From Gymnopus androsaceus JB14 (lineage: Eukaryota > Basidiomycota > Agaricomycetes > Agaricales > Omphalotaceae): DNA of 64,000 nt. The translations under genes were made by a program, and so were the position numbers. The notes under the pieces are model-generated. The model ran no database searches. It was not told where the DNA came from and saw nothing but the letters and a program-made list of their open reading frames with translations. Shown here in pieces: positions 42,978 through 54,368 of the stretch (positions within the stretch are counted from its first letter, which is position 1; each line of letters starts with the position of its first letter). Where the stretch lies: positions 188,987-252,986 of the forward strand of contig ML769395.1 in the NCBI GenBank assembly GCA_009733575.1, in the 5' to 3' direction.

Positions 42978-43747
42978 AGCTTAAGAAGCTGTTAATGTGT
43001 GTTTGTTTGGCTCACCGCAGGCAGTTCCATCTTCAAGTCACACAATTATTATATTTCCTGGAAAAATAGTCATTACAAGCCTCGGTAAAGGCGCCGCAAT
43101 GGGCTGTAGAATGTGATACATGAGAGATAGATTTTACCACATCAAGATAGCAGCCACCAACCTTCGACAGTATCAACAATACATTTAGTGAGTTCTCAAG
43201 TGGATCCAAACTTGGCAAGAGACTCACAACATTGAGAATGATGTCGTAGTGTTTGTGCTGGCAAATGGTACTGAAATTGACAATTCGAGCCAAAGGCACC
43301 GCAAACACCCACCAACATCACCATTTGAGTCAACAATCATGGAATTCTCGTGTAAACCTTGCCCTCTGACAACTCACCAAACCTCTTTGAATACATATTT
43401 CTGCAATGTCACACAATCAACTGCAACAAAGCAGTGCGTATCGCAACCAACAACTAGGATTGTGATGACTGCAAGTGAACAACTTGGAAACATAGAACCA
43501 ATGCAGACCTTCCAAAGGGGCTGTCCTCCATCATCAAGAATATTACTTTCTCACACCCGGTAGATGTTTGATTTGCGCAGAAACAAACATGAACTTTCCC
43601 TTCAGCCCTTTTGCAGCCTCCACGAATGTAGTTTCAACAAAAGCCCCACTCAACAATGAACAAGGAAGTGTTATTGGTAGTTGAATATAGGTTGGCGGGG
43701 GTCAGTAAGGGCTCCACTGAAGTTATGGTACGGCCCATAAGTGCATA
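42978..43747. other. Unassigned sequence between MITEs
   Basis: Frames at 43033-43308 (minus) and 43249-43563 (plus) are open but have no motif. This could be a decayed transposase, but I see no catalytic residues to support it. Confidence 0.35.
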
Positions 43748-43991
43748 CAGTGACGCGCAAATCAAATCCACACCCCCCGATTTGGAAGTCCTTACATCAC
43801 TGCCTCAGAAACCTTGCATCCGTGCAGAATTATCTGATTTTCAGGGTTTTAAGAGCTCAAATTGCCAAGTGAAGCTATTTAGAGTAAACAAGATATGTTA
43901 TACAATATACAGCATACACAATCATGGAGGAGAAGGGTTTAAGCGCTGAGTTTCCAAATCGGGGGGTGTGGATTTGATTTGCGCGTCACTG
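43748..43991. mobile_element. 244-bp MITE D, pogo/Fot1-like ends
   Basis: Perfect TIR of about 40 bp: CAGTGACGCGCAAATCAAAT and on through CCACACCCCCCGATTTGGAA, mirrored at the other end. TA flanks both sides (43746-43747 and 43992-43993). CAGTGACGCG ends and TA target fit pogo/Fot1-type Tc1/mariner elements. Confidence 0.85.
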
Positions 43992-44415
43992 TAAGTATTA
44001 AGTAGAAAAGTAGAATCACTCAGGAATGGTCATCGGAGAGGTCAAAAGTCTTTATCAGACTTATCAGAGGATAAAGATAAGATAAGCTGAAAATTCTCAC
44101 GAATCATCTTTCCTCCGAAGTTCCTCATCAGGGATACTTCTCGACGCCAAGTTCTCAGCCACTCCAATTCCATCTTCGTTTTATCATTATTCGATAAAGA
44201 ACATCACAACACAAGACCTATGGCCATGTGGTGAGGATTCAGAAATTGGGATCACAATTGAACGCCTGCGATGAAGAACCAAGATGACAAGATGACACCA
44301 ACTTCTGTAATTTCATCATCATCTGGTGCAACGAAATACGGACCGTTTATGGCGCCGCCTTTCCTTATAATCAATGCGAAATTTGGAATGGAAGCGACCC
44401 AGCATGGAATTCAAC

Positions 44416-47400
44416 ATGGGGTTTCGTTCTCTGATCATTGCTTCCTTGCTTGGCCTTGTTGGAAGTGTTTCTGTAAACGAGACGGAGACTTCGATTCTGC
44501 TTGCAAACGACGAGATATCTTTCGGGTAAATGTACTCTAAACGTTGCCTTGATCCTACTAACTGTGCGTTTGAATCCTCAGCCTGCTTAAAACCACTAGT
44601 GCCATTCAAAATCTGACCTATTTAAACGTCTCTCTTCTTGGTCCAGTTGATGGACTTACTGGCCAAGCTTACACTGGTGCACATCCATGACTCCTCCAAT
44701 TTTGAACATCATTTGACTAGGCTAATCACTACAGACTTTCCTTCCGACACCTTCACCACTACCGGAAATTCTTCGTATGAAATATTCACCGGAAATGACT
44801 GGGCAGGAGTGGTATTCACGGACAATGATACCTTTGGCTCGACGTAGGCTGGTCTATCTTCTTCCACGTTTACAATTTAACCTACGGATGCAGTGTTCAG
44901 CGATCTTGGTTCCTGCACGCTTCTGAACCTGGCATCCACAGCTTCGTTCGATTAGCTTACTACAACGACACTGTCACTAGTAAAGGTGAACTGGGTGAAT
45001 CACGAACAATGTTCCGTCCGAATGGTGGCCCTTGGTCCTATATTATAACGAATGGCGAGCAATGGGTGAGTTTGTATGCCTTTGATTATTTTTTTTCCAG
45101 GGCTGACTTCTTCGACTGAGGCAGGCCCCGCTTCCGAGCGCAGAAGCTGTAGCAGATGAAGTCGTTGCTCAAGACGCGTAAGCCTGTCTAGATTTAGCGC
45201 CGATGTGTTCTCGGCCCACTGAAATCCTTCTTAAGGACTTGGTACCTTGGGTTGACTCCTGACGATCCCTATGTCATTGCCGTAAGGATTTTCGCTTCCT
45301 CTCTTGCTGACAGGCTCACATACAATGAACTTATTCCTTTCAGGAATCCGATTATTTTACCAAGGTGAATGAAATCACAGCAATTTTTCCCCCTTTAGTT
45401 CAGCCATATTCCTTGACCTCCAGTACACTTTTATGGACAACCAAACCAACAAAGCCCATGGCCTTTTTGGTTTCGCCCCAGACAATGCCACCACTTTGGG
45501 TGCCTGGTGGGTGGTAAATCAAAAGGATACGTTCTTTGGTGGACCTGCGAGTGTTTTTTGCCATTCATGGATCGGTTCTTATACTGATTTTCTGCTAATA
45601 GCTTCACGCCGACCTTATGGTGGACGGAATCATTTAGTGAGCTCTTTTTACGACCTTCGAGATGAAATCGATCATTCATCGCTCCGTTTTTTTTTTGCCA
45701 GTAACAAGCAATCAACCAAGTAAGTTTCCGTGCGTTCCCCCTCTCCCTGATGCACAAGCTGATGTACGTGAATATCTACCATAGCCATGGAGGAGCAACG
45801 TTCGTTTGTCTCAAGACACCGTCGAAGTGTGACTAACATAGTCGCGCAGAAATCCGAATATAACTAATGGATTTGACCGCACTTTTGGACCACAGGTGAA
45901 AGCTTGGATCAATTGCTCAAAGTTTCATTGTTAACAATGTCGTATACAGTTCCTATACTTCAACCACGGAAATCAGTCTACAACGTTCGTAGGGCTTCCG
46001 TCACTGTAGTTGAAACGAAAAGCTCCACATTACTTTTAGCCTTCATGAACTCCTCTCAGATGCAGAACAATACGCTGACCCTAGTTGGAATGGCTGAATT
46101 CTACGACGACATTGCGCCATATGTAAGCATTGTTTACATGGGTTCCAGCCGTTACATCTTCACTTTCCACTGAAATAGGTCCGCGGCTACGCTCCCTCTT
46201 CCGTCCGCGGTACTTTTCATGCAGAAGTATCTGTACCTGAAGGAGCTCTAGAACCCCTAGCAATACTTAGCGCGAATGGAGTTGAATTTCAGGCGAGTGT
46301 TCGAGGTTTTTCAAGGCCTATATAACGTATTCGTCTCGTTGACCAACTTTCCCTTCTAGAACAGTGCTGCTAACTATAGCGCTTACCAATACTGGACTCC
46401 TGTTCAGAACGACGGTTCCGTAGATATAGCCTGTGTCAAGGAAGGAATATACCGGCTAACGGTAATTGCTAAAGGTGAGTATCGCTTTTCTTAAGTAGTT
46501 TTCCGTCAAAAAGGCTGAAATGCTGGCATGTTTATAAGGTATCTTCGGTGACTATATCCAAGATAATATTATTGTAAGCGCTGGGGAGTCGACTTCAGAG
46601 AACGTTACGTGGATTGCTGAGTCTGGAGGTAGTCTTGTTCTGTCAAATGTCTAGACAGAGCTGGCTGACACCGACCTTTCAGGAACAGAGCTTTGGCGAA
46701 TTGGGGTACCGGATAAGACTTCCGGTGAACACCATGTTCTCGATACGCCTCCGCTACGCCCGCTGATAGACCTTGTCTGCTTGATTAGGCGAATTTAGAA
46801 ATGGGTTTGAGCGTGACAAAACCCACACGAACCAACCTGCTAGTGAGTGTCCCACATCTTCTTCTAAGACCTTCTAATGCTCTTATCAGAATACCGTATC
46901 TACTGGGGTGCTTGGGACTACCCTACCCAATTCCCAAATGGGGTGAATTTTACCATTGGAACCAGCGATGAATCAGTAGATTGGGTGAGTTCTTGCTCTG
47001 TCTTATATAACCGCACCGCCACCACACTAAATGCCGTCGCTCAGAATTATGTCCACTGGTCACGATTTGGGCCGACATTCACCAGGAATGAAACCGTGAC
47101 GAGTATGTCGATGTTGCATATATTGGGGATCCTCACAGCTGAAGTGCTGCCTATACAGACGTCAACGAGTGGCAAATCAACTTTAAACTAGAAACAGCCC
47201 CTTCAAACAACTCGATCGCCACATATACTATGCAACTGGCAGGCGTTGAAACGACGGCAGGGAACACGGACGTAGCCTCAGGCTCTAACCCTACAGTCCC
47301 GGTAGGAAATTATTGCACCATTCGGAACCAAGGTGTTTATTCATGGTCGCACAGATCCTGACCTACATCAACAATCAAAGTGAACCATTGAATTGGACTA

Positions 47401-47765
47401 TTCAAGCCTACCAAAGTAGCAGCTGCGGCGAACGCTCTGGTAAGCTCGCTTCGAACTATCTTTTGGCTTGAATAACAGCACTAACGGTCCCCATTCTTAG
47501 CTATTTCTTGTCATTTGTTGCATAACAAGTGGGAGTTCCCTGGGTCATGGTTGGTTGAGGGTTGGAACGCCTTTGTGGTATGTAGTTCTGTTTGCATCTA
47601 GTTTACCGCTAAAAAGTATTTTTCCAGCTCGTGTTACCTTTTGATGCTCCTGTCGTAAGTTTATTTTGCACCTCAAATCTATCTTCGTTTAGTTGAGGAT
47701 TTACCTACCTCTAGTATGCTCAATATGATGCTCTACGTCTGGAGCTCAACGACACCACGCTATAG
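44416..47765 (+). pseudogene. Rhamnogalacturonan lyase (PL4) with frame breaks
   Basis: About 18 exons, all with good splice sites, read through most of a polysaccharide lyase 4 protein. Signal peptide MGFRSLIIASLLGLVGSVS. Then RSWFLHASEPGIHSFVRLAY, ESDYFTK, AHGLFGFAPDNATTLGAWWV, NPNITNGFDRTFGP, AEFYDDIAPYVRGYAPSSVR, SAYQYWTPVQNDGSVD, GIFGDYIQDNIIVSAGES, YRIYWGAWDYPTQFPNG and NYVHWSRFG. PL4 enzymes cut the pectin backbone outside the cell. Three faults break it: one extra base at TGGAATGGCTGAA (46086), a shift near 47098, and an in-frame TGA near 47144. At least two introns begin with GC (45550, 46293). The first fault sits in a GG run, so error is possible, but three faults favour a pseudogene. 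Confidence 0.8.
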
Positions 47766-48246
47766 ATATTTTCGTCGATCCACAGATTGCGCTCTGCTAA
47801 TCTGTGTACATTTCTATGAGGGGATCAATTGCCATTTGACGTTGGGAAAGATATATTCTTGGTCTGGGAAGTGTTCTGTGAAAACGTTGAGGATGAGATG
47901 AGGCTGCTAGACCGCCATGAATCAGCTACTAACAGTTAGACGATGTTTACTCGCATATTTGTGTTTCGTTTATATATAGTTACAAATTTATTGACGGAAT
48001 GTAAAATGAAAGATGCAGAAGTCGAATGGGCAAGTGCTCGCCCACCTCTCCCATTTCTAGTTTCAGTCGGCACCAAACTGACTACTCATATTTGGGATGA
48101 AGACTGTACTGGTTGCGGGGCATTGATCGTTCGAACCATCTTTAACAGAATTTGTCTGGTATATATCCTGGCACCACTCTCGGAACGAGAAAGTAAGAAA
48201 AGAAAATATTCAAACCAGAGCGAGAACTACGTAAGTATTCAAAGCC
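47766..48246. repeat. Right copy of the segmental duplication (spacer part)
   Basis: From 47873 (TTCTGTGAAAACGTTGAGGATGAGATGAGG) it matches the 37.06 kb segment and runs into the intact membrane-protein gene. The first 100 bp is unique. Confidence 0.65.
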
Positions 48247-49630
48247 CTACATCACAGTCCCAACAATCCTAATAACAGCTAAACTCAACACCATCAACAC
48301 CACGTACTCGATGCTACTCTGTCCCGTCAAAAACAAAATACTTCCCAAGACAATCGTGGCATAGAGATACACTCCTACAGCCACAGTCTCGATTCCTGTT
48401 TCATACCACTGCCAAAAAGTTTCCTTCCGCATAACGATGGTCACAGTAAAACTTATTTCCGGGATACCTACTGCAGTTCGAGGCGTGAGGGGAAGGTCTA
48501 CCCTAGCGTCATCTCTAAACTTGGAAATCGGGGGTGAGTTAACAGCCGTGGAATTGGAGTGCGAAGTTCCAGGGCGTCGTGAGTAAGGTTGATTTGGTAA
48601 TTCTTCTTCTGCACCTGGATGCATCCCCGGAGCTCTAAGTGGCACATCCTCCCTAACAGGAACAGAACGGGATGGGAGCACGGGTGCCGCAGGGAGTCGG
48701 TTACGGTAGGGTAGCATGATGATCTCCCCAAAACTACTCTTGTGTCCTTCCAGTGTTATTCTGATCTCTTTCGACATGAAAAACAGGGACAGCAACGCCG
48801 AAGACAGCCAAAGAAGACAAGCCATAGGCCAGCAAAACAGTAGCCAAGAGTATTCACAACGGAATGTGACCATTGTGATAGACCCTATCACCCAGCTTCC
48901 ATAAAAAAGTCTTGTTAGTGTAATCCCATTTCATGAGCTTTGGAGAAGCTTACTTTCGCCAAAGCATAATTCCCGCCAGTCCAACAATGATAATATCAGC
49001 GACAACTCTTTGAAAATATACATACCACTCTATGCGACAAAATGGCATGATATTTCAAATGCCTTGAAAACGGGTCTCTGGATTCTGACATCTCAAATTC
49101 ACCAATAGGCGCATGTGAGGAAGTGCGCAGCTGCCGAAACAGGCCAGATGGTAGACCAACACCAAAGAGACAGGTTGCTGCTGCACGAATCGGTGAGGCA
49201 AAAGCAAGCTGGACAAGTTCGATGGGGCCAGCACCTATAAGTGTTATATAAGATTATTCGCGGGCTACTAGAAATTTAGCTCACCGACCAGTGCCAATAT
49301 CGTTGGTAGCAAGCTTGCAATTGTTGATCCTGCTGACATCCCCGCCGAATCTGCAGGCGAAATATTATCCATAATGCAGTTGATTAGATTCGGGCATAAC
49401 CCTGCCTGGTACCCAACCTCCCCTCCATATGTAGTACTATTACTAGGAGAAGCGAAGCAGGTATCGACTGCAGTTTTGATGATAGGATCTTGCGCTCCAA
49501 TCTCACGATGGATTGCTTGAGCACTTGGGATCCAGGCGGAAAGGACGAGAGCACCGAAGGATGAAGCAGTCCAATATGTGAAGGCGTTCATGGCTGCAGC
49601 TGGGGAATCCTCAAAAATGTACTGGCGCAT
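48247..49630 (-). CDS. Polytopic membrane protein, unknown Agaricomycete family
   Basis: Exon 1 from 49630 (or the Met at 49591, MNAFTYWTASSFGALVLSAW) has a helix, an extracellular-looking loop with four cysteines (TCFASPSNSTTY, GLCPNLINCIMDN), and a second helix (AGSTIASLLPTILALVG). Later exons give ELVQLAFASPIRAAATCLFG, VVADIIIVGLAGIMLWRK, the largest exon MVTFRCEYSWLLFCWPMACL and helix LWLSSALLSLFFM, then a disordered stretch and two final helices (VYLYATIVLGSILFLTG, YVVLMVLSLAVIRIVGTV). In total about seven helices. I know this layout from expanded, uncharacterised families in mushrooms. A decayed copy of the 3' half lies at 37.6 kb. Confidence 0.7.
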
Positions 49631-49888
49631 GTTGTTTATCTATTTAATGTCTGCGTTTCCCGAAATAGATAAAATAGCGTAAGGCATTTGAGTCTTGGAC
49701 TGTTCATCTTGATTCTGATGTGCGACAGGTCTTCAGCGCTTCAAGTGTTAGCGCTTGGAATACCGTGAATTAAAATACGGCGGAAATCCTCTAATTAACC
49801 CAAGCTAGGTTCAGCTATGAATCTTTCTGACATTTGGGTTGAGGTTGATAGCTTGTTTTGCTTGAAATCTGTGGTGCTGCCTTTCGAA
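49631..49888. other. Intergenic
   Basis: Upstream region of the membrane-protein gene up to the first tandem unit. Nothing else seen. Confidence 0.5.
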
Positions 49889-51042
49889 GAGTGTGAACCT
49901 GTATGCAACCGGTAAGAATCTCCTCCAGCCTCGTCGGCCTCTAATGCTCTGTGATGTCCAGGTAGGTTGAAATATTCAACCTAGGTGATGGTGATCTTCA
50001 ACCTATCAAATGGTAGTTATCAACCTACATAGGTTGATAGTACCTGCCAAAAATGTTAGGTTGAACAGGGTCCTAAATCGGACAGTTTCACCCTAAGAAT
50101 CTCTTTCGAGAATTTATTAAATAGCACCTGCATTTAGGTTGTTTCTTGTGGAATTAGGTTGCTTTTGGAGCGTACATTTACACCCATAGAATACTGATAC
50201 CATATGCATTTCAGGGCTCAAATTCAGAGCATCGACATAAGAGAGTGAATAAATTATTATATTATCATAATTTACAAAGTACAGGAAATAGAACGCGAAG
50301 CGGGGACAATAACCGTCGTTAATCAATCATCAACTTGGATATGAACGCGGAAGGCCCAAGAGCTTGAGGGAAAGATGGTGAGCTGCCAACGCTGCGTGAA
50401 AAAAAAACAGTAATTTTCCAGTATCGAGCGGTATCGGAATTACAGTGACTCACCAATTGTCGAATGTCCACCACTGTTACGTCGTTCCCAATCTCCCAAT
50501 TGCTCCAGTATGGAAAACGGCTTGATTACGGTAGAACCAACGTCTTCCCAAGCCAACAAGTATAGCATTTTTGCTCTTGCGTACTATGTCACGGTTCTTG
50601 CATTCTGAGCGTTGTAGAGTTGTGAGGCATTAGCTTTGAGATCAGCTTGAGGCAGCAATAGCCGCCTCAGTAAATTTGAGGAGCCTTGAGTTAACAGCCT
50701 GAGTGAGGATGTCGATGGCTTGATGTAAGGAGGCTTGAGCTCAATGTCGACGTTGACGTGGTTGAAGTTGAAAACGTTGACGTGGCAATAGACGTTGATT
50801 ACGGGCCGCACATCCTTGAAGCTCAAAAAACATTTACTTAGGTTGTTGTGGAACGGGAAAACGACCTAAGAGCAACCTATCAATAATTGAAAATCGTATA
50901 TATCTTTCACACACTTTACTTTAGGTTCTTCCGAAAAATCTCTACCAACCTAAACTAGGACACCGCTGATTTTCACTCTACATTAGGTTGTCAATCAACT
51001 ATCCTACAATTCACAGTGATGGGTTTCATACACGAAACTTCG
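49889..51042. repeat. 1.16-kb tandem unit, copy 1 (carries a subterminal-repeat element)
   Basis: Runs from GAGTGTGAACCTGTATGC to CATACACGAAACTTCG. Within it, from about 49950 (CTGTGATGTCCAGG) to 51018 (ATTCACAG), TAGGTTG or its reverse CAACCTA occurs about eight times near the left end and seven near the right, with weak inverted ends. This is the pattern of a non-autonomous DNA transposon with subterminal transposase sites. Small frames inside have no motif. Confidence 0.8.
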
Positions 51043-51050
51043 ATCTGATG

Positions 51051-52202
51051 GAGTGTGAACCTGTATGCAACCGGTAAGAATCTCCTCCAGCCTCGTCGGC
51101 CTCTAATGCTCTGTGATGTCCAGGTAGGTTGAAATATTCAACCTAGGTGATGGTGATCTTCAACCTATCAAATGGTAGTTATCAACCTACATAGGTTGAT
51201 AGTACCTGCCAAAAATGTTAGGTTGAACAGGGTCCTAAATCGGACAGTTTCACCCTAAGAATCTCTTTCGAGAATTTATTAAATAGCACCTGCATTTAGG
51301 TTGTTTCTTGTGGAATTAGGTTGCTTTTGGAGCGTACATTTACACCCATAGAATACTGATACCATATGCATTTCAGGGCTCAAATTCAGAGCATCGACAT
51401 AAGAGAGTGAATAAATTATTATATTATCATAATTTACAAAGTACAGGAAATAGAACGCGAAGCGGGGACAATAACCGTCGTTAATCAATCATCAACTTGG
51501 ATATGAACGCGGAAGGGCCCAAGAGCTTGAGGGAAAGATGGTGAGCTGCCAACGCTGCGTGAAAAAAAAACAGTAATTTTCAGTATCGAGCGGTATCGGA
51601 ATTACAGTGACTCACCAATTGTCGAATGTCCACCACTGTTACGTCGTTCCCAATCTCCCAATTGCTCCAGTATGGAAAACGGCTTGATTACGGTAGAACC
51701 AACGTCTTCCCAAGCCAACAAGTATAGCATTTTTGCTCTTGCGTACTATGTCACGGTTCTTGCATTCTGAGCGTTGTAGAGTTGTTGAGGCATTAGCTTG
51801 AGATCAGCTTGAGGCAGCAATAGCCGCCTCAGTAAATTTGAGGAGCCTTGAGTTACAGCCTGAGTGAGGATGTCGATGGCTTGATGTAAGGAGGCTTGAG
51901 CTCAATGTCGACGTTGACGTGGTTGAAGTTGAAAACGTTGACGTGGCAATAGACGTGATTACGGGCCGCACATCCTTGAAGCTCAAAAAACATTTACTTA
52001 GGTTGTTGTGGAACGGGAAAACGACCTAAGAGCAACCTATCAATAATTGAAAATCGTATATATCTTTCACACACTTACTTTAGGTTCTTCCGAAAAATCT
52101 CTACCAACCTAAACTAGGACACCGCTGATTTTCACTCTACATTAGGTTGTCAATCAACCTATCCTACATTCACAGTGATGGGTTTCATACACGAAACTTC
52201 GC
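51051..52202. repeat. 1.16-kb tandem unit, copy 2
   Basis: Repeats copy 1 over its full length after an 8-bp spacer (ATCTGATG). Comparing them base by base I found only one-base insertions or deletions (for example GGCCC/GGGCCC, TTTCC/TTTC, TTAACAGCC/TTACAGCC) and no substitutions. Because 60 bp of flank is repeated as well, this is a segment duplication rather than two insertions. Confidence 0.85.
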
Positions 52203-53143
52203 ATCTTTGATATAAAAGACGCCGTGTCGATGTACTTGAGATTAGACGTGTATCAAGTATGGGCTGTAATACATCGGCACCAAGTCGAGATATAAACTCA
52301 CTTAAAAATGATGGCAGCCTGGAGGCGATGAAAAATGCTCTACTTAGATGCGTAGCATTTTGATTTACTAAAACACATAAAGCAAACAGGAGAGTCGTGA
52401 GTGCCTGCTAGTTATATAGTAGTACGGCGGTAGGGCAAGATCACCCAAACTCCAAATCTATACTAGTACAGCTTGAGGTGAGCATCGAGCACTCTCGAGC
52501 GAATCTATGACTATACCTCCATACCCAAGAGTCGGAATTGTCAACTCGTGGATTCCGATGATTTGAGTGGAGTGAGACCTCATATCGCCGTCGCAATTGT
52601 GTTGACTCCTGCTCCAGCTTGAACGAACGAAAGGTGCCATGGCGGCGGGGGAAATGAATGCCTCAACAAAGGCTAAAGGAATACGGAGGGAATGTTTGAA
52701 GACGATAGCTTTCAGACACGGGAGGAAAGGAAGTCGACTCGAAACGACCTGAAGCCGAAAGCGACGTTCTTGATGCTTCCATATATGTATGGAAACCTGC
52801 GCCGTATCTGTACCGTATCGTATAGCGTATCTGAGACACAGAGAATTGGAGAAGATTGAGAGCAGAGAAGAGAATGAAAACTTAGGCGACGTTAGAACTA
52901 GTGAAGTAATCAGCAAACTATATGAACCGAGGTAAAAGTACACACCTTCCAGTGTCGAGTCCTTCATCTCGACCTCTTCATAAATATTCATCCTCATCCA
53001 CTTCTAGATATTCTTCGCGGCTTCAAAGTTCAGGCTCCAGATACGCGTCACAGAATGAGTAGATGTGAACGTAGAGTCGAGGTTAAAACTAGGCGCCCAT
53101 TTTCGGGCAGGCGCTGGCCAACGGAACTTGACCTCTGACGATC
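52203..53143. other. Intergenic with one weak minus-strand frame
   Basis: A 179-codon minus-strand frame (52458-52997, MRMNIYEEVEMKDSTLEG...) has good donor sequence (GTGTGTAC) after residue 18 and hydrophobic stretches, but no motif. It may be the 5' exon of an unknown gene or chance. Confidence 0.3.
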
Positions 53144-53674
53144 ATGGTGAGTGTTTGATTCAGTTTTTTCTGGATAAACTCACATAGTAATAGTCCTCAG
53201 AGCTCCGTTACACTGCTAATACTCAGCTAGAGCACTGTGAGTGGATTTATGGTGCTTTTTAGGCAGGATTAACTCTTTCCTTCGGTTTAGTGCATGCTCG
53301 TTATACGGGAACTGGTAAGCAGATCTTCTAGACGGACTACAGGACAGACTGATCATCCTCCTTCTTCTGTGCACAGGCCATGCGGATTTGACGAAATAGT
53401 GAGTCTAAATTTCGAAAGCCTTTTACCTGACTCATCGTTCTGATGTAGCGAATGGCTAACGCATCAGCACCGTGATACTTTGTCTTCTATCGTCGGACAT
53501 CCTACCTTGACATCCTACCTTGCGATTGCCGATGGTGCCTCCATAGGGAGAATCAAGTATGAAATGACAGAAGTGAGCGGTATTGTTTTCAAATGCTAGG
53601 GAATGCTCATGAAGCTTGATAATTCTTAGCGTATACTTAGACCCTGCGGGCCACCGCCTAATTTGAAGGATTAG
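53144..53674 (+). CDS. Splicing factor 3B subunit 5 (SF3b10/Ysf3)
   Basis: Six tiny exons (53144-53146, 53203-53236, 53291-53314, 53377-53398, 53449-53572, 53630-53674) join in phase to 83 residues. The product reads LRYTANTQLEHLHARYTGTG, HADLTKYEWLTHQHRDTLSS, YLAIADGASIGRIKYEMTE and RILRPCGPPPNLKD, the full SF3b subunit 5 pattern. The protein is part of the U2 snRNP SF3b complex that recognises the branch point. The first exon is just the ATG, followed at once by GTGAGT. The acceptor of intron 1 (CAGAG) is slightly unusual. Because no exon is long, ORF scanning misses the gene. Confidence 0.85.
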
Positions 53675-54321
53675 GATTATTGTTGCTTCGTATGGTAGCT
53701 CTAACACTGTTCTTATGTTCTGCCCGGGCCCATTTTCAGTGAATATCACTACTTTGAAACACCCCGACTCCGGCTCAGCCAGTAAATAGTCTATAGCAGG
53801 AAACCTTATTACAAAGTAGATTTCAGCTCATTATATTCGTGCAACATACCGTATCGTATCCTAATCCACCATCTTTTCCTCGTCAACTCGCAGTAGAAGT
53901 GGCATCTTGCCGTCTCGCAGACTTGGAGTCTCAAGGTTCTTCGGGAATCTGATGTATTCATACAGTACACGGTAGCAGACCTCAAGCCTCAGCTCTAGTG
54001 TCCCGGAACGCGTCGAGCCTCAGAAGGACGTCGACAAGATTTCGGCGCGTCGGTCCGTATCATGGTTGGCGTCCGGCGCTTAGATTGTCAACGTTCTTGA
54101 ATGGACGATTCGACATTGGAAACTGCGGTGCCCACACCAATACAAGACATCTTTTTCTATCTCCCTTTTTGACTGAACTTAGTTCCAACCATTTTAGGTT
54201 CAAAGAATACCTAGGCAACGGCAGCGCTCCATCCGGTTTTCTTTGTTCAACAAACGCCTTTGTTCAGGTAAGGGTGTGAGACCCTAGGCTTTGGCTCAAA
54301 GGGCACGTTATTGGAGGAACA
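53675..54321. other. Intergenic, upstream of the sacsin-like gene
   Basis: A 93-codon frame at 53998-54279 has no motif. Otherwise promoter sequence. Confidence 0.5.
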
Positions 54322-54327
54322 TATAAA
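54322..54327 (+). promoter_or_regulatory. TATA box of the sacsin-like gene
   Basis: TATAAA lies 47 bp before the ATG at 54369, followed by a CT-rich stretch at the likely transcription start. Confidence 0.55.
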
Positions 54328-54368
54328 GCGAAATCGTTTGTCTTTTTCCTCTTCCCCACTACTACAAT

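Noticed and set aside
43656..43949. 97-codon plus-strand frame
   Set aside because: Most of it lies within MITE D and includes translated TIR sequence.
39500..44000. CRISPR array in the repeat-rich block
   Set aside because: Repeats are palindromic arm words and TIRs with no regular spacer pattern, and the genome is eukaryotic.
50117..51488. Identical 69-codon minus-strand frames in both tandem units
   Set aside because: Identity only reflects the duplication; the frame has no motif and lies among A/T-rich element sequence.
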